A stretch of DNA of 14,959 nt from the NCBI GenBank assembly GCA_900757695.1, contig CAAEOU010000256.1, positions 1 through 14,959 of the forward strand. The letters are read 5' to 3'. Positions 6,048 to 12,430 of the stretch are shown piece by piece; positions within the stretch are counted from its first letter, which is position 1, and every line of letters starts with the position of its first letter. The position numbers and the translations under genes were made by a program. The notes beneath the pieces were generated by a model. It saw only the letters and a list, made by a program, of their open reading frames with translations. It was not told the origin of the DNA and ran no database searches. The DNA comes from an uncultured Oscillospiraceae bacterium. GTDB lineage: Bacteria; Bacillota_A; Clostridia; Oscillospirales; Oscillospiraceae.

Positions 6048-7328
6048 ATGAAAATTATCCTCATCCCCTTTGCCTGGCTGCTGCGCACACTGTATCAGGT
6101 GTTCGGCAACTATGGTGTGGCGCTGATCCTGTTTTCCCTGATCACAAAGCTGATCCTTCTGCCCTTCAATGCCAAAAGCAAGAAGAGCATGATGAAGACC
6201 TCCCGCCTTGGGCCCAAGCTCAAGGAACTGGAGAAAAAGTATGGGGACGACAAACTCAAATATCAGCAGGAGGTGTCCAACCTCTATAAAAAGGAAAATG
6301 TCAGCCCCACCGGCGGATGCCTGTGGTCGCTGCTGCCTCTGATCCTGCTGATGGCGCTGTATTATGTTATCCGTCAGCCCATGACCTATCTCATGCAGCT
6401 GTCTGCGGATCAGATCACACAGATTTCTGACCTGCTTACCGGCATGGGCGTTGATCTGACGACTACCAACAAGGCTTATCAGGAGATCGTTCTGGCACAG
6501 CATGTGCACCAGAATATCGATGCCATCCGTACCATCGTGCCCAATATCATGGACATCGATTTTACGTTCCTCGGCATCAATCTGGCACAGATCCCCTCCT
6601 GGCGCTGGATCCTGCAGGGCCCCTATACGCTGGTTGGCTTTGGCCTGTGGATCATTCCCATTCTGTCTGCACTGTCCAACTTCCTGTCCTCCAAGATCTC
6701 TCAGGCCCTTAACGGATCTGTAGCGACCGATGACAAGGGCGAGAAGGACGCAGACGCTGCTGCCGCAGTGAACCAGAGCATGAAGACCATGCTCATCATC
6801 ATGCCCATCTTCTCCCTGTGGATCGGCTTCTCCATGCCGGCCTCCATGTGCGTATACTGGATCGCACAGGCTGTATTCAGCACGCTGTTTGACGGGCTGC
6901 TGACCCTGCACTATCGGAAGGTCTATGATGCGGAGGATGCCATCAAGCGGGAAAAGGCTGCGGAAGAGGCTGCCATTGAGGCAGAAAAGGAAGTGCGCCG
7001 GGCGGAACGCCGGGCAGCAAATCCCGATGGTGTTGCCAACCCCAATACCAGCCGCCGGAAGGTAAAGAAGCAGCTGAAGGCTGCGGAAAATACCGAGTTT
7101 GCCGGTTTGGGAAAACTCACGGAAGAGCAGAAGGAAGATATTCGCCAGAAGGCTCTGGAAAAGGAGCTCGCCAAGGGCGGCCTGTCCGGAGATCCCAATC
7201 GTCCCTATAGCCGGGGCCGGGCTTATGATCCCAACCGCTATGGGAAGCACGCAGAGGAGAAACAGAACACCGAGACCGAGACTGTGGAGGAAACGCAGCA
7301 GGCCGATGATTCTGCCGATTCCAAGTGA
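6048..7328 (+). CDS. yidC: Membrane protein insertase YidC/Oxa1 family
   Basis: This is a 426-residue insertase that integrates membrane proteins, alone or with SecYEG. Hydrophobic segments lie at about residues 17-40 (Lys34 in LITKLILLPF sits where a groove Arg is usual), 91-109, 186-213 and 245-285. A charged cytoplasmic hairpin follows the first segment (KSKKSMMKTS...ELEKKYG, 43-66). The family motif FTFLGINLAQIP is at 172-183. Unlike SpoIIIJ-type insertases of Bacilli, there is no lipoprotein signal. The last 125 residues form a Lys/Arg/Glu-rich tail, likely for ribosome contact, with AEEAAIEAEKEVRRAERR suggesting helix or coiled coil. GGAGGT at 6037-6042 sets the ATG. Confidence 0.96.
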   Translation: MKIILIPFAWLLRTLYQVFGNYGVALILFSLITKLILLPFNAKSKKSMMKTSRLGPKLKELEKKYGDDKLKYQQEVSNLYKKENVSPTGGCLWSLLPLILLMALYYVIRQPMTYLMQLSADQITQISDLLTGMGVDLTTTNKAYQEIVLAQHVHQNIDAIRTIVPNIMDIDFTFLGINLAQIPSWRWILQGPYTLVGFGLWIIPILSALSNFLSSKISQALNGSVATDDKGEKDADAAAAVNQSMKTMLIIMPIFSLWIGFSMPASMCVYWIAQAVFSTLFDGLLTLHYRKVYDAEDAIKREKAAEEAAIEAEKEVRRAERRAANPDGVANPNTSRRKVKKQLKAAENTEFAGLGKLTEEQKEDIRQKALEKELAKGGLSGDPNRPYSRGRAYDPNRYGKHAEEKQNTETETVEETQQADDSADSK

Positions 7329-7366
7329 CTGCCCTTTGACAGTCTCACATAAAGGAGCGCATATCT

Positions 7367-8197
7367 ATGTTCAAATCAATTGAAGCTACCGGCAAGACCC
7401 TGGATCTGGCCATTCAGGCAGGCCTTACAAAGCTCCAGATGGACCGGGACAGCGTCTCTGTAGAAGTATTGGAGCAGCCCCGTTCCGGATTCTTCGGAAT
7501 TGGTGCGGTTCCTGCAAAGGTAAAGCTCACCTATGAGGTGCCCGACCCGGTGCCGGAAAAGAAGCCAGAGCCTGTGCCGCAGCCCAAGGCCGAAGCGCCT
7601 AAGGCTCAGCCCAAGGCCCCTAAGGCCGAAGCGCCCAAGCCGCAGCCCAAGGCCGCACCCAAGCCGCAGCCGGAAATGCCCAAGCCTCAGCCGGTACCCC
7701 ATACCCCCGCACCGGAAGGCTCCGTCGAAGAACGGATCGAGACCTTTATGAAGGGCCTGATGGAGCATATGGGATCCGATGCGATCCCCGTGGCGACCAA
7801 GTCCGGGGATGACACCTATTCCGTAGAGCTTCAGGGAAGCTCTCTGGGCATGCTCATTGGCCGCCGGGGCGATACGTTGGATGCCATTCAGCATATCACA
7901 AACTATGCGGTCAACCATGGGCAGGGCAAGCGTGTCCGCATTAATGTGGATGCGGAGAACTACCGGAAGAAGCGGGAGGAATCCCTGATTCGTCTGGCCA
8001 ACAAAGTGGCAGGCAAGGTATCCCGTTCCCGCCGGAACATTACGCTGGAGCCCATGAATGCCTATGAGCGGCATGTGATTCATGCGGCTCTCCAGGACTA
8101 TCCCGATGTGACCACCTACTCTACCGGTACAGAGCCGGGCCGCCGGATCGTTGTGGCCTACAGCAAGTACCGCAGTGTTCCCACGGACGGAGAATAA
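7367..8197 (+). CDS. jag: RNA-binding protein Jag/KhpB (Jag-N, KH, R3H)
   Basis: This is a 276-residue cytoplasmic RNA-binding protein that in Firmicutes works with KhpA and influences cell elongation. Domains are: Jag-N at about 1-55, a low-complexity Pro/Lys/Ala/Gln linker at 58-117, a KH domain at about 120-195 with the GXXG loop GRRG at 165-168, and an R3H domain at about 205-270 with Arg235 and His239 (RHVIH). AAAGGAG at 7352-7358 precedes the ATG. It closes the yidC operon, 38 nt after it. The linker contains a 36-nt tandem duplication (7583-7654). A strong terminator follows the stop. Confidence 0.95.
   Translation: MFKSIEATGKTLDLAIQAGLTKLQMDRDSVSVEVLEQPRSGFFGIGAVPAKVKLTYEVPDPVPEKKPEPVPQPKAEAPKAQPKAPKAEAPKPQPKAAPKPQPEMPKPQPVPHTPAPEGSVEERIETFMKGLMEHMGSDAIPVATKSGDDTYSVELQGSSLGMLIGRRGDTLDAIQHITNYAVNHGQGKRVRINVDAENYRKKREESLIRLANKVAGKVSRSRRNITLEPMNAYERHVIHAALQDYPDVTTYSTGTEPGRRIVVAYSKYRSVPTDGE
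7583..7654 (+). repeat. Two 36-nt tandem repeats in the Jag linker
   Basis: Two adjacent 36-nt copies start at 7583 and 7619 and encode PKAEAPKAQPKA and PKAEAPKPQPKA. They differ at only a few bases, so this looks like a recent in-frame duplication within a disordered linker. Confidence 0.75.
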
Positions 8198-8202
8198 AAT
8201 GT

Positions 8203-8245
8203 AAAAAATACCGTGCAGCTTTTCTCGAAGCTGCACGGTATTTTG
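8203..8245. terminator. Bidirectional terminator between jag and the thioesterase gene
   Basis: A 17-bp stem pairs 8205-8221 with 8228-8244 with a 6-nt loop. Plus-strand transcripts end in TTTT, and minus-strand transcripts end in six T from the A-run at 8203-8208. It serves both convergent genes. Confidence 0.92.
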
Positions 8246-8259
8246 CCTGTGTTGAGGGG

Positions 8260-8733
8260 TCAGCGCACGCCGCTGGCAGTGTAATAGGTGCCCACGGCAC
8301 TGCATACGGTCTTTTCCGGGGCCCCCTCCATCCAGCCGCGGGCAGAGGCATAGGCCATGGTTTTGCCGCAGGAAAGACAGGTGGCCTCCACAAACAGCCG
8401 CTTGCCGGTGGCGATGGGACGTTCATAGGAGACGTTGATGTTGATGGTTGGCGTGACAAACTCACCGGAGCAGTAGAAGGTCAAGCTGCCCATGGTAATA
8501 TCCAGCGCACCGGCCACTGCACCGCCGTGCATGACGCCCATGGGATTGCGCATAGTCTCCTCCACCGGGAAGGAGAGCAGCAGCGTCTTTTTTTCAAAGC
8601 AGCATGACTCATAACGGTTTTGCATAAATACATTGAAGCTGGGGCCCCGCTGATCGGTTTCCGCATTCAGCCGGTCACTGAATTTCCGGCAGGATGCCTC
8701 CATTCCGGCCTGAGAAAAAAGTTCTGGTTCCAT
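8260..8733 (-). CDS. PaaI-family hotdog thioesterase
   Basis: This is a 157-residue hotdog-fold protein of the PaaI/YbgC-like acyl-CoA thioesterase group. The motif NPMGVMHGGAVAGALDITMG at 63-82 holds the family HGG (69-71) and the helix Asp78. The downstream strands TPTININVSYERPIATGKRL and the central segment to residue 130 fit the fold. The N-terminal 30 residues are helical. The substrate is not visible; small acyl- or aryl-CoA esters are the family norm. GGAGGAT (minus strand, 8738-8744) precedes the ATG. It has its own promoter candidate and is separated from rex by a terminator, so it is probably monocistronic. Cys are unusually frequent (Cys15, 44, 45, 88, 119, 122, 144). Confidence 0.87.
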   Translation of the reverse strand: MEPELFSQAGMEASCRKFSDRLNAETDQRGPSFNVFMQNRYESCCFEKKTLLLSFPVEETMRNPMGVMHGGAVAGALDITMGSLTFYCSGEFVTPTININVSYERPIATGKRLFVEATCLSCGKTMAYASARGWMEGAPEKTVCSAVGTYYTASGVR

Positions 8734-8757
8734 GTTGATCCTCCGTTTTTTGTTGCT

Positions 8758-8786
8758 ATTCTACAACATGATACAGGAAAACGCAA
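8758..8786 (-). promoter_or_regulatory. Candidate sigma-A promoter of the thioesterase gene
   Basis: On the minus strand, TTGCGT (8786-8781) and TAGAAT (8763-8758) are 17 nt apart. It lies just downstream of the rex terminator and 25 nt before the ATG. Confidence 0.55.
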
Positions 8787-8796
8787 CAAATGATAC

Positions 8797-8832
8797 AAAA
8801 ATCCGCCGCTGATATCTACAGCGACGGATTTT
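8797..8832 (-). terminator. Terminator after rex
   Basis: A 13-bp stem pairs 8798-8810 with 8820-8832. It is complete on the minus strand thanks to one G-U pair, with a 9-nt loop. The transcript ends in TTTTTG. It lies 9 nt past the rex stop. Confidence 0.8.
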
Positions 8833-8841
8833 AAGCTGCGT

Positions 8842-9477
8842 TTAGCTGTTCTTGCGCTGTTCCTGAAGCTGCCGAGATAGCTCACCCAGCGATACGGCAA
8901 TGATCTCATTCTTCACGATCACATTGTCCGGAACCTTCAGATGAACCGGCGCAAAATTCCAGATGGCCTGAATACCGCCCTCCAGAAGCTTGTCACAGAC
9001 CTCCTGCGCATAGGGGGCCGGAACGGTGATGATGCCGATATGAACCTTCATCCTCCGACATAGGCTGCTCATACGCTTAATGGAGAGAATGGGGCGACCG
9101 GCAACCTCCCGGCCTACCAGCGATTCGTCTGCATCAAAGGCGGCGATTACATCGACGCCATATTCCGAGTAGTTGTTGTAACTCAGAAGGGCGCGGCCCA
9201 GCTGGCCTGCGCCGACGATCACGGCGTTTGAGATATCGTCATAGCCCAGAGCATGCTCGATCTGTCCCATGAGCTCTTTGACGTCATAGCTCTCTCCGGG
9301 GGCACGGTTGGCTCCGCAGCTGCTGAGATCATGGCGCACCTGACTGGGGCCGACCTTTACCACCTGCCCAATGTCATCGGCGGTTACGGCAGTATGTCCC
9401 TCCTGAGCTTCGGATTTCAGCATAATAAGATATTGCGGCAACCGCTGAAGGGTGCCCTGAGAAAGCGCAGCAATCAT
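8842..9477 (-). CDS. rex: Redox-sensing transcriptional repressor Rex
   Basis: This 211-residue repressor senses the NADH/NAD+ ratio and releases DNA when NADH rises, controlling fermentation genes. An N-terminal winged helix-turn-helix (about 1-78) includes QRLPQYLIML and the recognition-helix stretch GPSQVRHDLSSCG. The Rossmann domain begins at NAVIVGAGQLGRALLSY with GxGxxG at 89-94. Other family blocks are FDADESLVGREVAGRPI, HIGIITVPAPYAQEV, and IWNFAPVHLKVPDNVIVKNE. Length is normal. AGGAGG (minus, near 9487-9492) precedes the ATG. It follows the DinB-like gene by 42 nt with no clear promoter between, so the two may share a transcript. I see no obvious palindromic Rex operator in the spacer. 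Confidence 0.96.
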   Translation of the reverse strand: MIAALSQGTLQRLPQYLIMLKSEAQEGHTAVTADDIGQVVKVGPSQVRHDLSSCGANRAPGESYDVKELMGQIEHALGYDDISNAVIVGAGQLGRALLSYNNYSEYGVDVIAAFDADESLVGREVAGRPILSIKRMSSLCRRMKVHIGIITVPAPYAQEVCDKLLEGGIQAIWNFAPVHLKVPDNVIVKNEIIAVSLGELSRQLQEQRKNS

Positions 9478-9519
9478 TTAGAGAAGCCTCCTATGTAGGT
9501 TGATAAGCAAGAATTTGGA

Positions 9520-10104
9520 TCAGGACAGCAGTGCGCCGGAAATCAGATCGCTGGGAATGCCATACTCTGCTTTGAGAACCTGGCAGATGGCGCCGCGTAC
9601 AAAGTTTGCGATAAACATGCCCTTCATGATCATGTCGTACAGAGGAACGCCGGGGCCTGCAACGCATTTTTCTTCGCTGATTGCTTCAAATCCGGCGACA
9701 TATGCGGCATCGGTTTCCAGAACCTTTTTCTTTAGCACTTCGTAGTCCTCAATGTCATACTTGGCAGGGCCGGCGTCGGGACCACCCGGGCCACCGGGAC
9801 CGCCGGGACCGCCGGGGCCACCGGGACCACCCGGGCCGCCGGAGCCACCCGGGCCACCGGGACCACCCGGGCCACCCGGGCCGCCGGGACCACCCGGGCC
9901 GCCGGGACCATCCTCGGACAGCATGCCGAGGCTCATGGAAAGGGTGCCGGCCATGCGATCCAGCGCACCGTGAATGGAGCCCAGCGTGTAGTTTGTTTTT
10001 ACGTCAGCTTTCCGCTGCTGATCGGTGAGACCATCCAGCAGGGCAAAGAGCTTCTGATTCTGAAGCTGATTGAACTTGGCAATGACGATCATTGCGTCCT
10101 TCAT
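9520..10104 (-). CDS. DinB-like four-helix protein with a collagen-like Gly-X-Y insert
   Basis: A 194-residue protein. Residues 1-65 ([20 protein letters not shown], then [20 protein letters not shown]) and 116-194 (helices ending [20 protein letters not shown]) read as the start and end of a DinB superfamily bundle. Together they total about 149 residues, normal for that fold. Between them, residues 66-110 are fifteen Gly-X-Y triplets (thirteen GPG, one GSG, one GPD). The His residues that bind metal in DinB enzymes (usually in NH-I and HH-RGQ) are Asp49-Arg50 and Ala166-Asn-Phe here, so hydrolase or transferase activity is doubtful. No signal peptide. The ATG at 10104 is chosen because AAGGAGG lies 8-9 nt upstream; an in-frame extension to 10179 crosses the promoter. 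Family assignment is moderate. Confidence 0.8.
   Translation of the reverse strand: MKDAMIVIAKFNQLQNQKLFALLDGLTDQQRKADVKTNYTLGSIHGALDRMAGTLSMSLGMLSEDGPGGPGGPGGPGGPGGPGGPGGSGGPGGPGGPGGPGGPGGPGGPDAGPAKYDIEDYEVLKKKVLETDAAYVAGFEAISEEKCVAGPGVPLYDMIMKGMFIANFVRGAICQVLKAEYGIPSDLISGALLS
9775..9909 (-). repeat. Fifteen degenerate 9-nt repeats encoding Gly-Pro-Gly
   Basis: This is 135 nt of tandem 9-mers such as GGT CCC GGC and GGC CCG GGT (minus strand). Codon third positions vary between units, so the amino acid pattern is kept while the DNA is not a perfect array. CCCGGG occurs repeatedly. Confidence 0.95.
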
Positions 10105-10131
10105 AAAAATCCTCCTTTGTGCCAGTGAAAA

Positions 10132-10208
10132 TGCCAGAATATATGTGCACATTATAGCACGCTGAGAGGGAAAACGCACTGTTCAATTTTCATAGTGTGT
10201 GCCAGAAT
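10132..10208. repeat. Direct repeats TGCCAGAAT flanking the DinB-like promoter
   Basis: The 9-mer occurs at 10132-10140 and 10200-10208, with a partial copy TGCCAG at 10120-10125. They bracket the -10 box at 10151-10156. They may be regulator half-sites or chance. Confidence 0.35.
10151..10156 (-). promoter_or_regulatory. Extended -10 promoter of the DinB-like gene
   Basis: On the minus strand TATAAT (10156-10151) is preceded by TGC. The -35 region is poor. The start near 10144 would give a leader of about 40 nt to the ATG at 10104. Confidence 0.65.
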
Positions 10209-10215
10209 GGAGTGT

Positions 10216-10761
10216 TCAGCGAATGATCTTCTTGGCTTTCAGATATCGCTCCTCTTCGGAAAAGATGCAGCCGCAGTATTTCTGCATATAAAATCCTTTT
10301 TCCCGTGCCTTGGTCTGCCCCTCCTTAAAGTAGGGGCGGAAGTCCCGATACAGGAACTTGACGCCGAATCGGCTTGCTGCGTCCTCAGCAATCTCGTGCA
10401 TGACCTCATGACGCTGATAGGGACTGATGAACAGAGAGGAAGTAAAAGCGTCATAGCCATTCTCGGCAGCAAAGCGGGCGGTTTCCCCCAGACGCATCTC
10501 ATAGCACTTTGTGCAGCGACCATCTATGTCTGCGGCTACCTCCCGAATAAAGGGCCGAAGGGCATAATCGTTTTTCTCAATCAGCTTCAGGCCGATCTCC
10601 TGAGAATAGTCCCGGAGACAGTTCCGTCGAGAGCGATATTCCGTGAAAGGATGAATGTTGGGGTTATACCAGAAGCCTTCGGGGTCGAGGCCCTCCCCGC
10701 GCAGCGTTTCGATACACATAAGGCTGCATGGGGCACAACAGATATGGAGCAAGAGTTTCAT
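10216..10761 (-). CDS. queH: Epoxyqueuosine reductase QueH
   Basis: This 181-residue enzyme catalyses the last step of queuosine synthesis, reducing epoxyqueuosine to queuosine in the tRNA anticodon. It is the non-cobalamin alternative to QueG. All Cys blocks are present: HICCAPCS at residues 6-13, RCTKCYEMRL at 82-91, and YMQKYCGCIFSEEER at 158-172. These ligate the iron-sulfur cluster and redox metal site. SSLFISPYQRHE at 108-119 is also typical. The ATG at 10761 fits GGAGGTG directly upstream. An in-frame ATG at 10791 would add ten residues before the conserved start and is less likely. It is divergent from the AraC gene. I see no strong terminator in the 111 nt before the DinB-like gene, so partial read-through is possible. 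Confidence 0.95.
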   Translation of the reverse strand: MKLLLHICCAPCSLMCIETLRGEGLDPEGFWYNPNIHPFTEYRSRRNCLRDYSQEIGLKLIEKNDYALRPFIREVAADIDGRCTKCYEMRLGETARFAAENGYDAFTSSLFISPYQRHEVMHEIAEDAASRFGVKFLYRDFRPYFKEGQTKAREKGFYMQKYCGCIFSEEERYLKAKKIIR

Positions 10762-10779
10762 TTTGACACCTCCAAACAT

Positions 10780-10785
10780 ATTGTA
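10780..10785 (-). promoter_or_regulatory. Candidate -10 box for queH
   Basis: On the minus strand TACAAT (10785-10780) is preceded by TG, with a weak TTTTCA -35 at 17 nt. The leader would be very short, about 12 nt, and the ribosome site would lie at its start. Confidence 0.4.
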
Positions 10786-10861
10786 CATCATTCCGGGACA
10801 GATGAAAAGAGGGAAAATTCGACTGTTTTTTTACCAGATGGGGGCAAAATCGGAGTTTTCC

Positions 10862-10889
10862 TTTACTTTTTGCTCATTTGTGCTATAAT
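10862..10889 (+). promoter_or_regulatory. Sigma-A promoter of the AraC-type regulator
   Basis: TTTACT (10862-10867) and TATAAT (10884-10889) with a 16-nt spacer, and TGC before the -10. The leader is about 62 nt to the ATG at 10958. The queH/AraC divergent region (10762-10957) holds nothing else that I recognise. Confidence 0.75.
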
Positions 10890-10957
10890 GGAAACAATAC
10901 ATTTTGTAGGTTGCAGAGGCGGCGGCGTCTGTTTCTGCAATCAGGAGGGTTTCCATT

Positions 10958-12337
10958 ATGGCGCAGGAAGTTGTCCGATTTGAATCTCTGTTTTCCGCAC
11001 CGTCAGAAAAGCCGCAGGCACCGTCGCCGATACGGCCCGGTCATGACGCACCGCCCCGGCCGGAGCCGGGAGCGCCTTCCGTAATGAAGGACAGCTATCA
11101 GGATCTTGAGCGCAAATACCGTCACCGCACGTATCAGGCACAGGAGCTGATGGTAGAAAAGCTGCTGCGGGGGCATCTGGTGCAGTCTGAAGCATTGGAA
11201 CGGAAGCTGAACATGTTTGAACTGCACTTTACGGAGAAGCAGTTTATGGTGGTGCTGGTTCGTCCGGCCGGAAATGAGAATTCCTTTGCAGACTATGCCA
11301 GCGATATCCGGGACGGCGGTCAGGTGGGTCTGATCGTATCTTCCATTTTCTCAGAGCTGCTGGGAGAACACTATGGCTGCTACCCGGCCAATCTGGATGA
11401 CCGCTATGCATTTCTTTTGAATTTTGCTGCGGAGGACGAAATGGAGATCTCCACAGAGGTGGCGGCCATCTGCCGGGATGCAGTAAAGTTTATTAAGGAT
11501 AATTTCTGCCTTTCCCTGCGTGTGTGTGTCAGCGGAATGTGCGAGGGGCTCTATTCGCTCCATGATGCATTCCGGGAGACGGAGATTGTGTCCGGGGACG
11601 TGAATACGGTCTATGTGGACGATGTGTGCGTCCGGGCAGAGGGCGGAAAGATCACGGGCAACCGCCGGCCGGAGCCGTCCATTGAAAAGCAGTATCTCAA
11701 TGCGCTGGTGACACAGGACTTCCAGACGGCGCTGGAGCTGACGCTGGATCGGGTGCATGCCCTGTATATGGGGGACGGAAAGCCGGATCTCGACCGGGTG
11801 AAAATGTTCCTGAATATGCGTCTCCACACCACGGCCAATGTATTGGCTACGCCCATGAACGGGCTGGGCGAGGATGGCCGGAAGCTGGGCGACGATGTGA
11901 TGCATCTGGATCAGTGCGACACCATGGAACAGGTGGAAAAATCCTTGAACCGGATCTTTGGAAAGCTGGACAGTCATTTCAACGTGGCGCCTACAGATTA
12001 TACGGGCACCACCGGTAAGGTGATCCACCTGATCAGCAAGAAATATATGGAGCCGGATCTTTCGGTGGAGATGATCTGTGACTGCCTTGGAAAGTCCCGG
12101 AGCTATCTCAGCCGCATGTTTAAGGAGAATACCGGCATGAACCTGCTGGACTATCTGCACACGACCCGACTGACGGAAGCGAAAAAGCTGCTCAATGAGA
12201 CGGATCTTGGCATTTCGGAGATTGCAGCAAAGGTGGGCTACTATTCCGGATGGACACTGGCACGGGTGTTCAAGCGCTATGAGGGAATCACACCCACAGC
12301 CTATCGCAAGGCATTCTGCAATAACCACGAGGATTAA
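10958..12337 (+). CDS. AraC-family transcriptional regulator, soluble, with large sensory region
   Basis: A 459-residue regulator. The C-terminal AraC domain (about 355-455) has both helix-turn-helix units: SVEMICDCLGKSRSYLSRMF then ISEIAAKVGYYSGWTLARVF, with TGMNLLDYL and ITPTAYRK after each. Residues 1-45 are Pro/Ala-rich and likely disordered. A helical stretch at 46-90 (QDLERKYRHRTYQAQELMVE) may be a coiled coil. Residues 90-225 look like the degenerate GGDEF-like cytoplasmic domain found before the AraC domain in receptor-type or YesN-type regulators. No transmembrane segment and no receiver domain are visible, so how it gets its signal is open. AGGAGG at 10943-10948 sets the ATG. It directly precedes the acyltransferase genes without a clear terminator, making them candidate targets. 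Confidence 0.88.
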   Translation: MAQEVVRFESLFSAPSEKPQAPSPIRPGHDAPPRPEPGAPSVMKDSYQDLERKYRHRTYQAQELMVEKLLRGHLVQSEALERKLNMFELHFTEKQFMVVLVRPAGNENSFADYASDIRDGGQVGLIVSSIFSELLGEHYGCYPANLDDRYAFLLNFAAEDEMEISTEVAAICRDAVKFIKDNFCLSLRVCVSGMCEGLYSLHDAFRETEIVSGDVNTVYVDDVCVRAEGGKITGNRRPEPSIEKQYLNALVTQDFQTALELTLDRVHALYMGDGKPDLDRVKMFLNMRLHTTANVLATPMNGLGEDGRKLGDDVMHLDQCDTMEQVEKSLNRIFGKLDSHFNVAPTDYTGTTGKVIHLISKKYMEPDLSVEMICDCLGKSRSYLSRMFKENTGMNLLDYLHTTRLTEAKKLLNETDLGISEIAAKVGYYSGWTLARVFKRYEGITPTAYRKAFCNNHED

Positions 12338-12369
12338 AACGGAGCCTTCACAAAACGCACACATTCCCG

Positions 12370-12398
12370 TTGCAAAAACTTCATAATTCTGCTATAAT
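12370..12398 (+). promoter_or_regulatory. Sigma-A promoter of acyltransferase gene 1
   Basis: TTGCAA (12370-12375), 17 nt, then TATAAT (12393-12398) with TGC before it. The predicted start near 12405 lies inside a perfect inverted repeat, so the leader is only about 26 nt. Confidence 0.82.
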
Positions 12399-12425
12399 CA
12401 CCTCTGGAGAATTTTCCAGAGGTGA
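12398..12425. promoter_or_regulatory. Perfect inverted repeat over start site and Shine-Dalgarno
   Basis: TCACCTCTGGA (12398-12408) and TCCAGAGGTGA (12415-12425) are exact complements with a 6-nt centre, and flanking A/T extends the pairing by two. The right arm contains the ribosome site AGAGGTGA; the left arm covers the predicted transcription start. A DNA operator is favoured because a transcript starting near 12405 would lose half of the left arm. An RNA hairpin hiding the ribosome site would need an earlier start. Confidence 0.65.
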
Positions 12426-12430
12426 TTTTT

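Noticed and set aside
5877..7250. 457-codon minus-strand frame opposite yidC
   Set aside because: It lies fully antisense to a clear yidC, has no recognisable domain, and is explained by the GC-biased codon use of the real gene. The same holds for the long minus-strand frames at 430-1671 and 11351-12364.
9775..9909. CRISPR-like or intergenic repeat array
   Set aside because: The units are contiguous 9-mers with no spacers and stay in frame inside a gene.
9752..9973. Plus-strand frame encoding a perfect Gly-Pro-Pro collagen-like repeat
   Set aside because: It is antisense to the DinB-like gene, which has a ribosome site, a promoter and flanking domain sequence. Reverse-complementing Gly-Pro-Gly codons of this composition automatically gives Gly-Pro-Pro.
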